This document shows, piece after piece, positions 33,635-41,071 of a DNA stretch of 64,000 bases. The DNA is taken from the NCBI RefSeq assembly GCF_900116665.1, contig NZ_FPBK01000005.1:1-64000 (forward strand). The letters run 5' to 3'. This stretch comes from Pustulibacterium marinum. GTDB lineage: Bacteria > Bacteroidota > Bacteroidia > Flavobacteriales > Flavobacteriaceae. The notes beneath the pieces were generated by a model. The model searched no databases, was not told the DNA's origin, and worked only from the letters and a program-made list of their open reading frames with translations. Made by a program: the position numbers and the translations under genes. Numbering within the stretch: position 1 is the stretch's first letter; every line of letters starts with the position of its first letter.

Positions 33635-33859
33635 TTAAAAAATATATTCTGCTAAATCGCTTTCGTTTTGTGCTTGGTTTTCTTCTATAAATTTTTCGGC
33701 TATCGCTTGCGCCTTGTGAAATGCTTTTACTTTGGTTTTGAAGTAGTTGTAGTCGTTCCAATTAAAAAGAGAAGAAAATCCTTTTTCCTGCAGTATATTT
33801 TTTACTTGTGTAGAGAGTTGGAAAGGGTTACTTTTGGCTGTGTTAAATGCTGTTGTCAT
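33635..33859 (-). CDS. hypothetical plasmid-type small protein, 74 aa
   Basis: Begins MTTAFNTAKSNPFQLSTQVK and is helical. It lies 2 bp before the RadC-like gene. It shares its translation-start sequence with the ArdC-like gene. I know similar small proteins only from mobile-element clusters of this type. No function can be named. Confidence 0.55.
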   Translation of the reverse strand: MTTAFNTAKSNPFQLSTQVKNILQEKGFSSLFNWNDYNYFKTKVKAFHKAQAIAEKFIEENQAQNESDLAEYIF

Positions 33860-33881
33860 GGCGTTTAATCTTTAATGATTT

Positions 33882-33916
33882 AAAACTCCCGAAGCTTCGA
33901 CCTTTCGGGAGTTTTT
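33882..33916. terminator. hairpin inside the leftward module
   Basis: AAAACTCCCGAA (33882-33893) pairs with TTCGGGAGTTTT (33904-33915). On the minus strand only four T follow, so it may act as a partial terminator that lowers expression of the four genes below the first one. On the plus strand the T-tract is better. Confidence 0.65.
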
Positions 33917-33931
33917 GTTTTTAAATAAGTT

Positions 33932-34393
33932 CTAAATTTCAAAGGTTTCTACCTCGTTTTTTGTGTCTGCTAAAAGCGTTTCAAGTTCTATCGTAGCCGC
34001 TTTTACAAGGGTTGCAATAACATTTGAATTTTGTACAGTAAACTCAAAACCTTGTTGATTGATAAAGGTAATTTTAGAGCTTATACTGTCATTTCCTGCT
34101 CCAAAGGTTTTAAGGTCGTTGGCTTTAGTTTTTAAAGCTGTGTAACGCTTAGAAAGTGCTTCAAAATGTTGCATTCGCTCAATTCTTTCCTCCGCTGATA
34201 GTGGTTTGATTTCAAATTTTTCAATTTGCTTTAAAACACTTTTTTTCGCTTGCTCTTCTTTAGCTTCCTCCTGCTTTTTTTGTGCGTTAGTAGCCTTTTT
34301 AGCTGAATTGGTAGCTTTTTTTTCATTGGTGGCAGTTTTAGCCGTTGCAGAGTTGTTTTTAACTGTTGCGCTTCCTGTTCTTGTCGTTGTCAT
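33932..34393 (-). CDS. hypothetical Ala/Lys/Thr-rich protein, 153 aa
   Basis: Residues 1-50 are a low-complexity tail rich in Ala, Lys, Thr and Asn, as in DNA-binding disordered regions. The rest is helical (PLSAEERIERMQHFEALSKR). It is the first gene of the leftward module, whose promoter region contains the palindrome GTCGTAATAATACGAC. Similar proteins head plasmid-type clusters in Bacteroidota, but the role is unknown. Confidence 0.55.
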   Translation of the reverse strand: MTTTRTGSATVKNNSATAKTATNEKKATNSAKKATNAQKKQEEAKEEQAKKSVLKQIEKFEIKPLSAEERIERMQHFEALSKRYTALKTKANDLKTFGAGNDSISSKITFINQQGFEFTVQNSNVIATLVKAATIELETLLADTKNEVETFEI

Positions 34394-34440
34394 AATGTGT
34401 ACTTTTTTAATGATTAACTTATGTAAATATACAAAAAAAA

Positions 34441-34456
34441 GTCGTAATAATACGAC
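34441..34456. promoter_or_regulatory. operator palindrome upstream of the leftward module
   Basis: GTCGTAATAATACGAC has 6-bp arms around a 4-bp centre. The same arms and spacing occur at 39221-39236, just before a small HTH gene. On the minus strand a TATATTTAC sequence lies close by and may be the -7. Confidence 0.6.
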
Positions 34457-34785
34457 TTTAAAGAGCTTTAAATGAGTAATTTATGTAACTTTTTTACTAT
34501 TTTAAAATGATTCTAAATAGGAAGAATTACAAATAAAAAAGAGAGGAAAAAACAGTCGTTTTTTAAAATCATAAAACATAAAAATTTGATTACCAGCAAA
34601 CAAACCCTAATAAAAAAGGGTTTGTGTTGCTTTGCGTAGCAGTTCTGCCCGTCCCGCTAAGTCGGTAACATGTCGTTACAAGTGCCTGAATTTTTGCAGA
34701 AATATGACAGGATCTCACCAAGGGCGATGAGCCCGCCCACCAATAATGCATCCGTAGGATACCTTGTAGTTACATTGTTTTATTC

Positions 34786-34823
34786 CATGTAACACCATAT
34801 GCTGTAAGAGCTTACTACACTTG
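34786..34823 (+). promoter_or_regulatory. portal-operon promoter with CATGTAACA box
   Basis: CATGTAACA at 34786-34794 and TACACTTG (one mismatch to TAnnTTTG) at 34816-34823, starts exactly 30 bp apart. An inverted half-site (GTTACAT) lies upstream near 34759-34765. The first ATG follows only 4 bp after the -7, so the leader is nearly absent. Confidence 0.6.
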
Positions 34824-34827
34824 TGTT

Positions 34828-35106
34828 ATGGAAACAATTAAACCACATGAAGCTATAGAGATGATGCGTAAGCTTACCAGTATCAATGTTCCTTTCTCAT
34901 TTGAATTCGAGAGTTACAATAAGACTAAGGATACATCTGAAGGACATAAGGTAGTAGCGAAAGCTTTCCTTAGACAAGGCTTACGTAACAACCAGTCAGA
35001 TAGAGCTAAGTATCTCATAGGTTACTCTCATTTCCAAACTGGAGAACCTAGATTCTTTCACATAGCATTACTCAAGAAGTTCAATAATTACAAAATAGAA
35101 CCATGA
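34828..35106 (+). CDS. hypothetical protein ahead of portal, 92 aa
   Basis: Begins METIKPHEAIEMMRKLTSIN. A small alpha/beta protein whose stop overlaps the portal start by 4 bp. The -7 of its promoter lies almost on its ATG, which suggests a leaderless or near-leaderless message. No family recognised. Confidence 0.55.
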   Translation: METIKPHEAIEMMRKLTSINVPFSFEFESYNKTKDTSEGHKVVAKAFLRQGLRNNQSDRAKYLIGYSHFQTGEPRFFHIALLKKFNNYKIEP

Positions 35107-36476
35107 ATATAGAACAGCTGCCAGAAGGTGATATCTATTACAATGAAAGTGTAGCCTTTACTTATCAAGTAGGGCAAACACCAAAGGATTTTGAAGAACA
35201 TAGAGGTCAGGCCAATTCAGTTGACTTTGAATCACAACGTAACTTCTTAGGAGATTACGCTATTATACCATATGGAACTAATGACTCATTGCCGCACTCT
35301 ATCAAAGAAGCGGTGCAAAACAATTTCGTCGCTCCTGGTATCCTTAAACGTAAAACAAATTTACTTTGGGGCAAAGGTCCTAGACTTTACAAAGAGGTTG
35401 TAGAAGGAGATAAATTAAAGCGTGTATGGGATGATGCTCCTACGAATGTACAGGCGTGGCTAAACTCATGGGATTACATAGAGTATCTAATGAAGGAGTG
35501 TGTAGATTATCAGCACTTAGAAGCTGGTTTTACTAAGTTTCATGCTACAAAAGGTAGACGTGTAAATAAGCCTTCTATTGCATTCTTAGAGCATATTCCT
35601 GCTAATAGAGCAAACCTAGCTATTCATAAGAATACACCAAATGGCGGGAAGCCTACACACATAGTTACAACAGACTGGAGCTTTGAATATGTCAACTCTT
35701 TTGATTACAAAGCTTATCCGGTATTCGATCTAAGAAATCCAGTCTTAGCGCCTACTAGCATGTTCTACTCAAACATGTATAGTTTTTGCTCAGAGTATTA
35801 TACGGTACCAGATCTATATGGTTCTCTGGAGTGGTTAAGAAGATCTACAGCTGTGCCTTTAATTTTCAAAGCGCTGACTAAGAATAGTATCAATCTTAAA
35901 TATCATATCATTTCGCCTCAGGCTTTTTGGGATAAAGCAGAAGAAAAAATACAGGAAAAATGTACCAAAGTAGGTAAAGAATATAAGCCTGCTATGCTGG
36001 CTCAATATAAAAAAGAGTTCGTAGCAAAAATAGGTGACGTCCTTTCTGGTAGTGATAATGTAGGCAAGTATCTGCACACTACTAAAACTCTAGAAGTTGA
36101 TGGAACAAATATTCTTGAGCATGGTTGGGAGGTTAAAGTGATTGACCAAAACATTAAAGATTTCGTAGCTGCTCAGATAGAAATTTCCAAGCACTCAGCT
36201 TCTGCTATTGCTACCGGAGTATCATTAGGTGCAAGTTTGGCCAATACGTCAGACCAAGCCAAAGCTAATAGTGGTAATGAGCAATACTATGCTATGATCA
36301 ATTATTTGAATACAGATGTAAATATTCCAGAGATCATTGTGACAAAAGCGATCAATTACGCCATTCAATTCAATTTCCCGGAGACTGACTATAGAATTGG
36401 ATTTTACCACAGCATACCTGAGAGAACTTCAGATTTATCACCTAACGAAAGAATAGATTCAGAAAACGCAGCATAA
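35103..36476 (+). CDS. portal protein
   Basis: A 457-residue protein. NNFVAPGILKRKTNLLWGKG near 75-95 and the C-terminal region with IEISKHSASAIATGVSLGAS near 360 match portal proteins of Bacteroidota siphoviruses. Portal rings form the DNA entry channel at one head vertex and dock the terminase. It opens the head-tail joining operon and is coupled by TAATG to the next gene. No separate protease or capsid follows; those genes lie 10 kb upstream, which is an unusual order. Confidence 0.75.
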   Translation: MNIEQLPEGDIYYNESVAFTYQVGQTPKDFEEHRGQANSVDFESQRNFLGDYAIIPYGTNDSLPHSIKEAVQNNFVAPGILKRKTNLLWGKGPRLYKEVVEGDKLKRVWDDAPTNVQAWLNSWDYIEYLMKECVDYQHLEAGFTKFHATKGRRVNKPSIAFLEHIPANRANLAIHKNTPNGGKPTHIVTTDWSFEYVNSFDYKAYPVFDLRNPVLAPTSMFYSNMYSFCSEYYTVPDLYGSLEWLRRSTAVPLIFKALTKNSINLKYHIISPQAFWDKAEEKIQEKCTKVGKEYKPAMLAQYKKEFVAKIGDVLSGSDNVGKYLHTTKTLEVDGTNILEHGWEVKVIDQNIKDFVAAQIEISKHSASAIATGVSLGASLANTSDQAKANSGNEQYYAMINYLNTDVNIPEIIVTKAINYAIQFNFPETDYRIGFYHSIPERTSDLSPNERIDSENAA

Positions 36477-37480
36477 TGGAAATACTATTTAAAAATACCA
36501 GTGAAGCATCCTCAGAGCTTAAGGAACTGCTAGGTTTCATTGATGTAGATCTTAAGTTTAGCAACATCAAGGCCGATGTGATATCAGCCACTAAAGAGCT
36601 TATTAAAATTATAGGTAAAGACGTTTATACAGAAGCTGTAAGGCAATATAAATTAGCAGAAGCAGATCAGGCTAAAGATGAAGAGTTTATCCGTGTTGTG
36701 CGCTACCCTATCGCTGTTGGCGCTTATATAATGTATGCTCCTAACAACGATATCAGCCACACCAACAATGGACGTAAGATGATGGCGGACGATTCTGAGA
36801 AAACTCCATTTGAATGGATGTTAGACCGTAACGACGCGGCTTTAGAGCGTAAGTATTACCGGTGCTTAGATGAGTTAATTGATTTCTTAGATGATTATGA
36901 AGTATCTGAAGAAGGAGCTGAAGGAAATACCCTTGGTGATCTCTGGAGAGCTTCTGAAGCCTTTAAAAAAACTCAGCGGTTATTTGTACGCACAATAGAT
37001 GATTTTGATACCTACTTCCCTATTTCGTCTCGACTTTTGCTTATCAAGCTTTCACCAGGGCTTGAGAAGTGTGAAAAGTTTGAAATCAAGCCTAGATTAG
37101 CAGTCAGATATAAAGAACTCAAAGAAAAACTATATAGTTCCTCGGAGCTTGAAGAATCAGATGTTGAATTAGTTCAGCTAATTCAAGCTGCGTGTGTGCC
37201 TTATGCTATGGCATGGGCTATGCCTCGATTATCCGTAAACCTTTACCCTGAAGGAGTATTACAGCATTATACATCGGATAGAGCTACCACCAAAGGACGA
37301 AAACCTACTCTTAATATGGAAACACAAGAAGCTGCTCAAGCATTTGAGCATGATTATGAACTGGCATTAGGTCGTTTAGATTCATTTCTTCTTCCTGAGG
37401 TTACAGAAGCTCCAGATGACATTGCAGATGAAGATCTGTTTCCAGATATAGATTACGACGATAAACATTTTTCAGCATAA
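36476..37480 (+). CDS. DUF6712-like head-tail joining protein
   Basis: A 334-residue helical protein with SELKELLGFIDVDLKFSNIK near the N-terminus. Position directly after the portal and general pattern resemble the DUF6712-type proteins of Bacteroidota phages, which I would place as head completion or adaptor proteins. The family assignment is tentative. Its start overlaps the portal stop by one base. Confidence 0.5.
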   Translation: MEILFKNTSEASSELKELLGFIDVDLKFSNIKADVISATKELIKIIGKDVYTEAVRQYKLAEADQAKDEEFIRVVRYPIAVGAYIMYAPNNDISHTNNGRKMMADDSEKTPFEWMLDRNDAALERKYYRCLDELIDFLDDYEVSEEGAEGNTLGDLWRASEAFKKTQRLFVRTIDDFDTYFPISSRLLLIKLSPGLEKCEKFEIKPRLAVRYKELKEKLYSSSELEESDVELVQLIQAACVPYAMAWAMPRLSVNLYPEGVLQHYTSDRATTKGRKPTLNMETQEAAQAFEHDYELALGRLDSFLLPEVTEAPDDIADEDLFPDIDYDDKHFSA

Positions 37481-37497
37481 AAACCCAATACAAAAAG

Positions 37498-37875
37498 ATG
37501 AAAGTACTAAGAGCAAAAGATCAGAAGCAAAAAAAGAAACTAAGATTAAGTTTCTTTTCACAATTGAAATTAAGATTAAAGTATTTAATAGCGCGAATTA
37601 AATACCGCAGTTCCACCACTAAAAGAGAGCGTGAGCTAGACAGTATCAACAAGAAATTGCAGGGTGCTGCCGTAAAACAAGAGATAAATCAAGAGCTCCT
37701 GAAAATTGAAATTATTGGCTTTATTCGAAGTAAACTAAATCTAACCAGGAGATCTAAGTATATTCCATTTACAGTAAAAAACCAATTGGAGGTTAAAGGT
37801 ATGGTTGAAGCTGAATATGCAGATCGAATGAAAAAGTATGGTGTTAAGATTAATGATAAACTACAATTTGTGTAA
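37498..37875 (+). CDS. hypothetical basic protein, 125 aa
   Basis: Strongly basic, helical N-terminal half (KKKLRLSFFSQLKLRLKYLI). It may bind DNA or membrane, or insert in the head-tail joint. Its last base overlaps the next ATG. No family recognised. Confidence 0.5.
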   Translation: MKVLRAKDQKQKKKLRLSFFSQLKLRLKYLIARIKYRSSTTKRERELDSINKKLQGAAVKQEINQELLKIEIIGFIRSKLNLTRRSKYIPFTVKNQLEVKGMVEAEYADRMKKYGVKINDKLQFV

Positions 37876-38747
37876 TGAATCACGAGCTTCACATACCAGA
37901 ATTGAATAAAACCTATTACATGCCTTCTGAGTTATCTGAATGCTCAGGAATGCAATACATAGAGGTTTGTGCTTTACTCTTTGATTATCTTCAGGGAAAT
38001 CTGTATTACGAAGAATTACGGGTGCAAATGGTATGCCGTCTTCTTGGGTTTAAACCTAAGGAAGAGAAGAATCAGGATGATCAAGAAGATAAGGATGCCA
38101 ATATTTATTTAATTTCTACTTACCTAGATTCTTTCTTTGATGACGAAACCACAGGTGAAGGTGTAGCTGCAGAAACTAAAAAAGTACTTAGGTTAAATTT
38201 AGAAGAAGATCCTATTCAACAATTTACACCAATAAATAAAACGTATGTAGGTCCTGGAGGATTTAGCAACATGACTTATGGTGAGTTCTTAGACGCTTTA
38301 AGATTGTTCCATGAGTTCCATGTATCTGGTGAAATTGATGTATTGCATGAGTTGGCAGCTATTTTATATCGCCCTAGCAAAAATGGGGAGCAATTACCTT
38401 ACAATTCTACTTCTGTTGCAAAAAGAGCTAAGATCTTTAAAAAAACAACCATAGGCTTTAGTTATGGAGTTTACCTCTATTTCGCTTCATTTAATAGCTT
38501 CCTAACTACAGCTGTAATTCCATGGGGAAGCGTTGATATCGATTTCAGTATTCTCTTTGATGAAGTGAAAGAAGAAAGTATGTATCCTGGCATTGGTATG
38601 GATAGCGTAGCCTTTGCATTGGCCGAAAGTAACACCTTCGGAGATTTTGAAGGTGTGCGTAAAACCAACTTTTGGGTTATCATGGCCCGATTGTATGATT
38701 TAAGAGTAAAAGAGTTAAGAGAAGAACAAAAAAATAAGAATAAATGA
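37875..38747 (+). CDS. hypothetical tail-assembly region protein, 290 aa
   Basis: Begins MNHELHIPELNKTYYMPSEL; acidic linker near 62-75 (KPKEEKNQDDQEDKD). The C-terminal half is hydrophobic in parts (YGVYLYFASFNSFLTT). It lies where tail chaperones or head-tail connectors are coded. I looked for a slippery sequence at the overlap with the next gene and saw only an ordinary TAAATGA junction. Confidence 0.45.
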   Translation: MNHELHIPELNKTYYMPSELSECSGMQYIEVCALLFDYLQGNLYYEELRVQMVCRLLGFKPKEEKNQDDQEDKDANIYLISTYLDSFFDDETTGEGVAAETKKVLRLNLEEDPIQQFTPINKTYVGPGGFSNMTYGEFLDALRLFHEFHVSGEIDVLHELAAILYRPSKNGEQLPYNSTSVAKRAKIFKKTTIGFSYGVYLYFASFNSFLTTAVIPWGSVDIDFSILFDEVKEESMYPGIGMDSVAFALAESNTFGDFEGVRKTNFWVIMARLYDLRVKELREEQKNKNK

Positions 38748-39208
38748 TTCTAATAAGTGATATCGAGAATTACATTCAGAATTCAATTGATAGGCTACTG
38801 GATGATGAAGGAGCTAAAATGTTTAATTACTTTCAGACCGTTTTAGACGATTCTGAGCTGACTAAATTCATGAAAGATGAATTTAGCGGAGAAAAAAACA
38901 CAGGGCTTTTTTTAGTTATTCCTCGTTACGATGGATCCGGTTCTGAAGATGCTTTTCTGTTCCAGACCAGGTTAATGATATTTTTTGTAGATAAAACAGA
39001 TTTTTCAGAACATGATCATGCCTCCTATATTCAGATTTTCAAAGATGTTCAGGTGAAAGTGAATGCTTTCATTGATTTAATGATAGAGCAAAAGTCTGAT
39101 GGGAAATACTGTGAAGTTCTTTCGTTTTTAGAAGAGAGATCTCTAAGTGTTAATCCGGTATGGAAAAAGTCTGGCTGTAATGGTTTTGTGATGGAATTTG
39201 TTTTGTAA
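38744..39208 (+). CDS. hypothetical tail completion-type protein, 154 aa
   Basis: Begins MILISDIENYIQNSIDRLLD. Mixed alpha/beta; size and place suggest a tail terminator or completion protein. It is the last gene before the small HTH gene, and the sequence after its stop contains the GTCGTA palindrome. Confidence 0.45.
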   Translation: MILISDIENYIQNSIDRLLDDEGAKMFNYFQTVLDDSELTKFMKDEFSGEKNTGLFLVIPRYDGSGSEDAFLFQTRLMIFFVDKTDFSEHDHASYIQIFKDVQVKVNAFIDLMIEQKSDGKYCEVLSFLEERSLSVNPVWKKSGCNGFVMEFVL

Positions 39209-39220
39209 ACAGTTTTTAAT

Positions 39221-39236
39221 GTCGTATTTTTACGAC
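39221..39236. promoter_or_regulatory. operator palindrome before the small HTH gene
   Basis: GTCGTATTTTTACGAC has the same 6-bp arms and 4-bp centre as 34441-34456. It lies 14 bp before the ATG of an HTH protein, where an autoregulator would bind. Its centre includes a TATTTTTA that could serve as a -7. Confidence 0.6.
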
Positions 39237-39250
39237 TTAAAATAATAGCC

Positions 39251-39454
39251 ATGACAAAAGAAAACATAGAAGAAAAGTTTAATGAAGTACTTAATAAAAG
39301 AGGAGCTTTAACCAAAGCAGGAGTATCAAAAGCAAAAGCCTATGATTGGCGAAAAGGTCGTTCGTCAATTTCCTTTGGGGAAAAGCTCGAAGTGTTGTTT
39401 AACCTTCAAATAATAGAAGTAAATGAATCTACTGCAGCAGAGAGAAAAGCATAA
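39251..39454 (+). CDS. small HTH DNA-binding protein, 67 aa
   Basis: A Cro-sized protein. ALTKAGVSKAKAYDWRKGRS (about 19-38) reads as a helix-turn-helix. It lies 14 bp after a palindrome that also precedes the leftward anti-restriction module. It may repress itself and that module; this is inferred from the shared site. It overlaps the next gene by 32 bp. Confidence 0.6.
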   Translation: MTKENIEEKFNEVLNKRGALTKAGVSKAKAYDWRKGRSSISFGEKLEVLFNLQIIEVNESTAAERKA

Positions 39455-39797
39455 GAACGATATTCTCGAAGGTAAATTTATACGTAAAGTATCTGGAGAG
39501 ATCGCTACGGAAATAGAAAAGGCGCAAGATAGTTTAATGACTTCTCGTGGTTTTTCAGATGAAAACTGGCAAGAACGTTCGTTTGCTTCATCAGACAAAG
39601 GAATAGTCTACACTCACTTAGGTCGTCATAGGTTTGTAGATATGCGTACACGAAATACCCAAGAAGGTAAGCGCAGAAAGAAAAATCACCCTATTCATAA
39701 TAAAATCATATTTGGACACTATAATAATTTGATCAGGGAGCTCTCGTTTGGCTTTACAGAAGCCGTAAAAGAAGAGTTACGAGGGCTAGAAGGGTAA
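39423..39797 (+). CDS. hypothetical protein, 124 aa
   Basis: Begins MNLLQQREKHKNDILEGKFI; basic middle part with RTRNTQEGKRRKKNHPIHNK. Possibly a virion or DNA-binding protein. It is followed after 23 bp by a short helical gene and then a terminator. Not recognised. Confidence 0.5.
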   Translation: MNLLQQREKHKNDILEGKFIRKVSGEIATEIEKAQDSLMTSRGFSDENWQERSFASSDKGIVYTHLGRHRFVDMRTRNTQEGKRRKKNHPIHNKIIFGHYNNLIRELSFGFTEAVKEELRGLEG

Positions 39798-39820
39798 TTT
39801 CTAACCTCATTAATTATTAT

Positions 39821-39988
39821 ATGAAAACTCAGAAACAAAAATCCCTCAAACGTGCTTATGATGTATTCTATTTTTGGTTTACGGTTCTTTTAGAATTAGA
39901 TGATATGAACGATCCGGAGTTCAGAAAAGAATATCTTCAAGCATTAGAAACCCTTAATTCCCTGAAAGATGAAGTGAAAGCTTCTTGA
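39821..39988 (+). CDS. hypothetical short protein, 55 aa
   Basis: ATG at 39821 gives MKTQKQKSLKRAYDVFYFWF, then an acidic helix ending LKDEVKAS. It fits between the preceding gene and a terminator 4 bp after its stop, which supports it as the last gene of the unit. No homologue recognised. Confidence 0.5.
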   Translation: MKTQKQKSLKRAYDVFYFWFTVLLELDDMNDPEFRKEYLQALETLNSLKDEVKAS

Positions 39989-39992
39989 TATA

Positions 39993-40016
39993 GCCACCGT
40001 AATGGTGGCTTTTTTA
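39993..40016 (+). terminator. terminator after the head-tail joining unit
   Basis: GCCACC (39993-39998) pairs with GGTGGC (40004-40009), followed by seven T. It ends the portal operon. Confidence 0.8.
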
Positions 40017-40070
40017 TGCTTTGCTGTTTTTTGTTTACTTTTACTATATATAACTACCAAAAGTATAAAC

Positions 40071-40742
40071 ATGAAAAAAACTACACTTCTAATGGTGCTG
40101 CTAGTAGCACTTCAGTCTTGTGGTACTATCATTACTCCTATCAACTTTGAAAGAAGAAATTATGATAATGTACCACTGGATAAGATTCTGATCAATGAAA
40201 TTGGAGAAACTTTAATTACAAAAGGACAGGAAGATTATCAAAAAGCATATGAAATAAGTAAAATTCCAGAATTTAAAATCAACCTTGTAGAATTTCCATA
40301 TAAAGAAGGTGATATATTACCATTAATGGGAGAGAACAATAATTATTTGTTGTACTATGATCCATACAATACGGCGACAAATTACGATGAAATAGGTTTT
40401 GCAGAGAATAAGAAGACTGGTGAAATAAAGCCTTTTATTTCTTCCGCTGCTGGCTTTTATCCCAAAGGTGTTCCTGGTATAGAAGTAAAAGAAAGTACGT
40501 ATGTAGATCCTAAATGTAATGACTGCTTTAAACAAGAATTCGTTTTTAATGGTAAGGCTAATAATGTTCTGAAATTCATGTACAGAGAATATGTGAACGA
40601 TATGGCTAGACCTGCATTTACACAAGAATTACAATATGACTTAACGGAAGGTAATACTATAGGATTTAAAGGTTTGAGAATTGAGGTAATCGATGCTTCC
40701 AATACAAGTATAACCTATAAAGTTCTCAATTCCTTTAATTAA
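40071..40742 (+). CDS. prophage-encoded lipoprotein, 223 aa
   Basis: Start at the ATG at 40071. The N-terminus is a clear lipoprotein signal (MKKTTLLMVLLVALQSCGTI, lipobox LQSC, Cys 17). The rest is beta-rich with no recognised domain; it carries CNDC near 150. It is preceded by a terminator and followed by a tiny membrane protein, so it looks like an independent unit expressed in the lysogen. Prophage lipoproteins often change the cell surface or block infection by related phages; that role here is inferred. Confidence 0.6.
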   Translation: MKKTTLLMVLLVALQSCGTIITPINFERRNYDNVPLDKILINEIGETLITKGQEDYQKAYEISKIPEFKINLVEFPYKEGDILPLMGENNNYLLYYDPYNTATNYDEIGFAENKKTGEIKPFISSAAGFYPKGVPGIEVKESTYVDPKCNDCFKQEFVFNGKANNVLKFMYREYVNDMARPAFTQELQYDLTEGNTIGFKGLRIEVIDASNTSITYKVLNSFN

Positions 40743-40743
40743 T

Positions 40744-40851
40744 GTGAGCTACCACCATTTTAAAAAATATAATGATCCTTGGTTCCTGATAGTTATTATT
40801 GTCGTGGCAGGTATTATTATTCTTTATGGTTATTTAAGTGGTGAATTGTAA
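40744..40851 (+). CDS. tiny single-span membrane protein, 35 aa
   Basis: A GTG at 40744, directly after the lipoprotein stop, opens MSYHHFKKYNDPWFLIVIIV, then VAGIIILYGYLSGEL. One membrane helix. The non-ATG start and short length lower confidence, but it is well placed and ends exactly where the next promoter begins. Confidence 0.4.
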   Translation: MSYHHFKKYNDPWFLIVIIVVAGIIILYGYLSGEL

Positions 40852-40877
40852 TGTACAAATATTTTTCACTAGCTTTG
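40846..40877 (+). promoter_or_regulatory. promoter of the structured leader
   Basis: TTG at 40846-40848, 21 bp, then TAGCTTTG at 40870-40877: a full match to the Bacteroidota -33/-7 pattern. Transcription would start near 40882, giving a leader of about 175 nt before the ATG at 41059. Confidence 0.7.
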
Positions 40878-40879
40878 TC

Positions 40880-41071
40880 TTGTCAAAGTTAGTAACCTGA
40901 GCTATTAAAACATCAGGAAGAAAAATATATTTAAGGGAGGTGTCCGGTTATGGGCATTTCGGTGTCTGTGTTCAAATCGTAAGGTCCGGGAATTTCTTCA
41001 CCCAGGTGACTGACTTTGACAACACCTCCCCATTTATTAATAATAAATTTTCAATCTTATGTCAAAGTCAG
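40880..41071 (+). promoter_or_regulatory. structured leader RNA with two mutually exclusive pairings
   Basis: CTGACTTTGACA (41010-41021) can pair with TGTCAAAGTTAG (40881-40892, 12 bp with one G-U) or with TGTCAAAGTCAG (41060-41071, 12 bp perfect). The second covers the start codon of the next gene. Just beside it, GGGAGGTGT (40935-40943) and ACACCTCCC (41022-41030) form a 9-bp stem that closes a loop of about 78 nt with smaller helices. It looks like a translational switch or a structured phage RNA. I do not recognise a known riboswitch class. Confidence 0.6.

Larger units (their letters stand above)
34394..34827. other. 434-bp regulatory and non-coding region between accessory and portal genes
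   Basis: No credible ORF. It holds, in order: the leftward promoter with an operator palindrome (34441-34456); a long imperfect hairpin (GCAAACAAACCC at 34596-34607 with GGGTTTGTGTTGC at 34618-34630); a GC-richer stretch at about 34631-34757 with small inverted repeats (GTAAC..GTTAC near 34667-34681, GGGC..GCCC near 34725-34737); and the portal-operon promoter (34786-34823). The GC-richer stretch does not look like the surrounding phage DNA and may mark the edge of the inserted module. Confidence 0.5.

Noticed and set aside
38735-38760. Programmed frameshift in the tail chaperone genes
   Set aside because: The junction is an ordinary TAAATGA overlap with no slippery sequence; the two frames look like separate proteins.
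40935-41031. Possible tRNA or tRNA-like gene (9-bp closing stem and a TTCAAATC stretch)
   Set aside because: The TTCAAATC lies in the middle, not in a T-arm next to the 3' strand of the closing stem, and no anticodon arm can be drawn. A regulatory leader explains it better.
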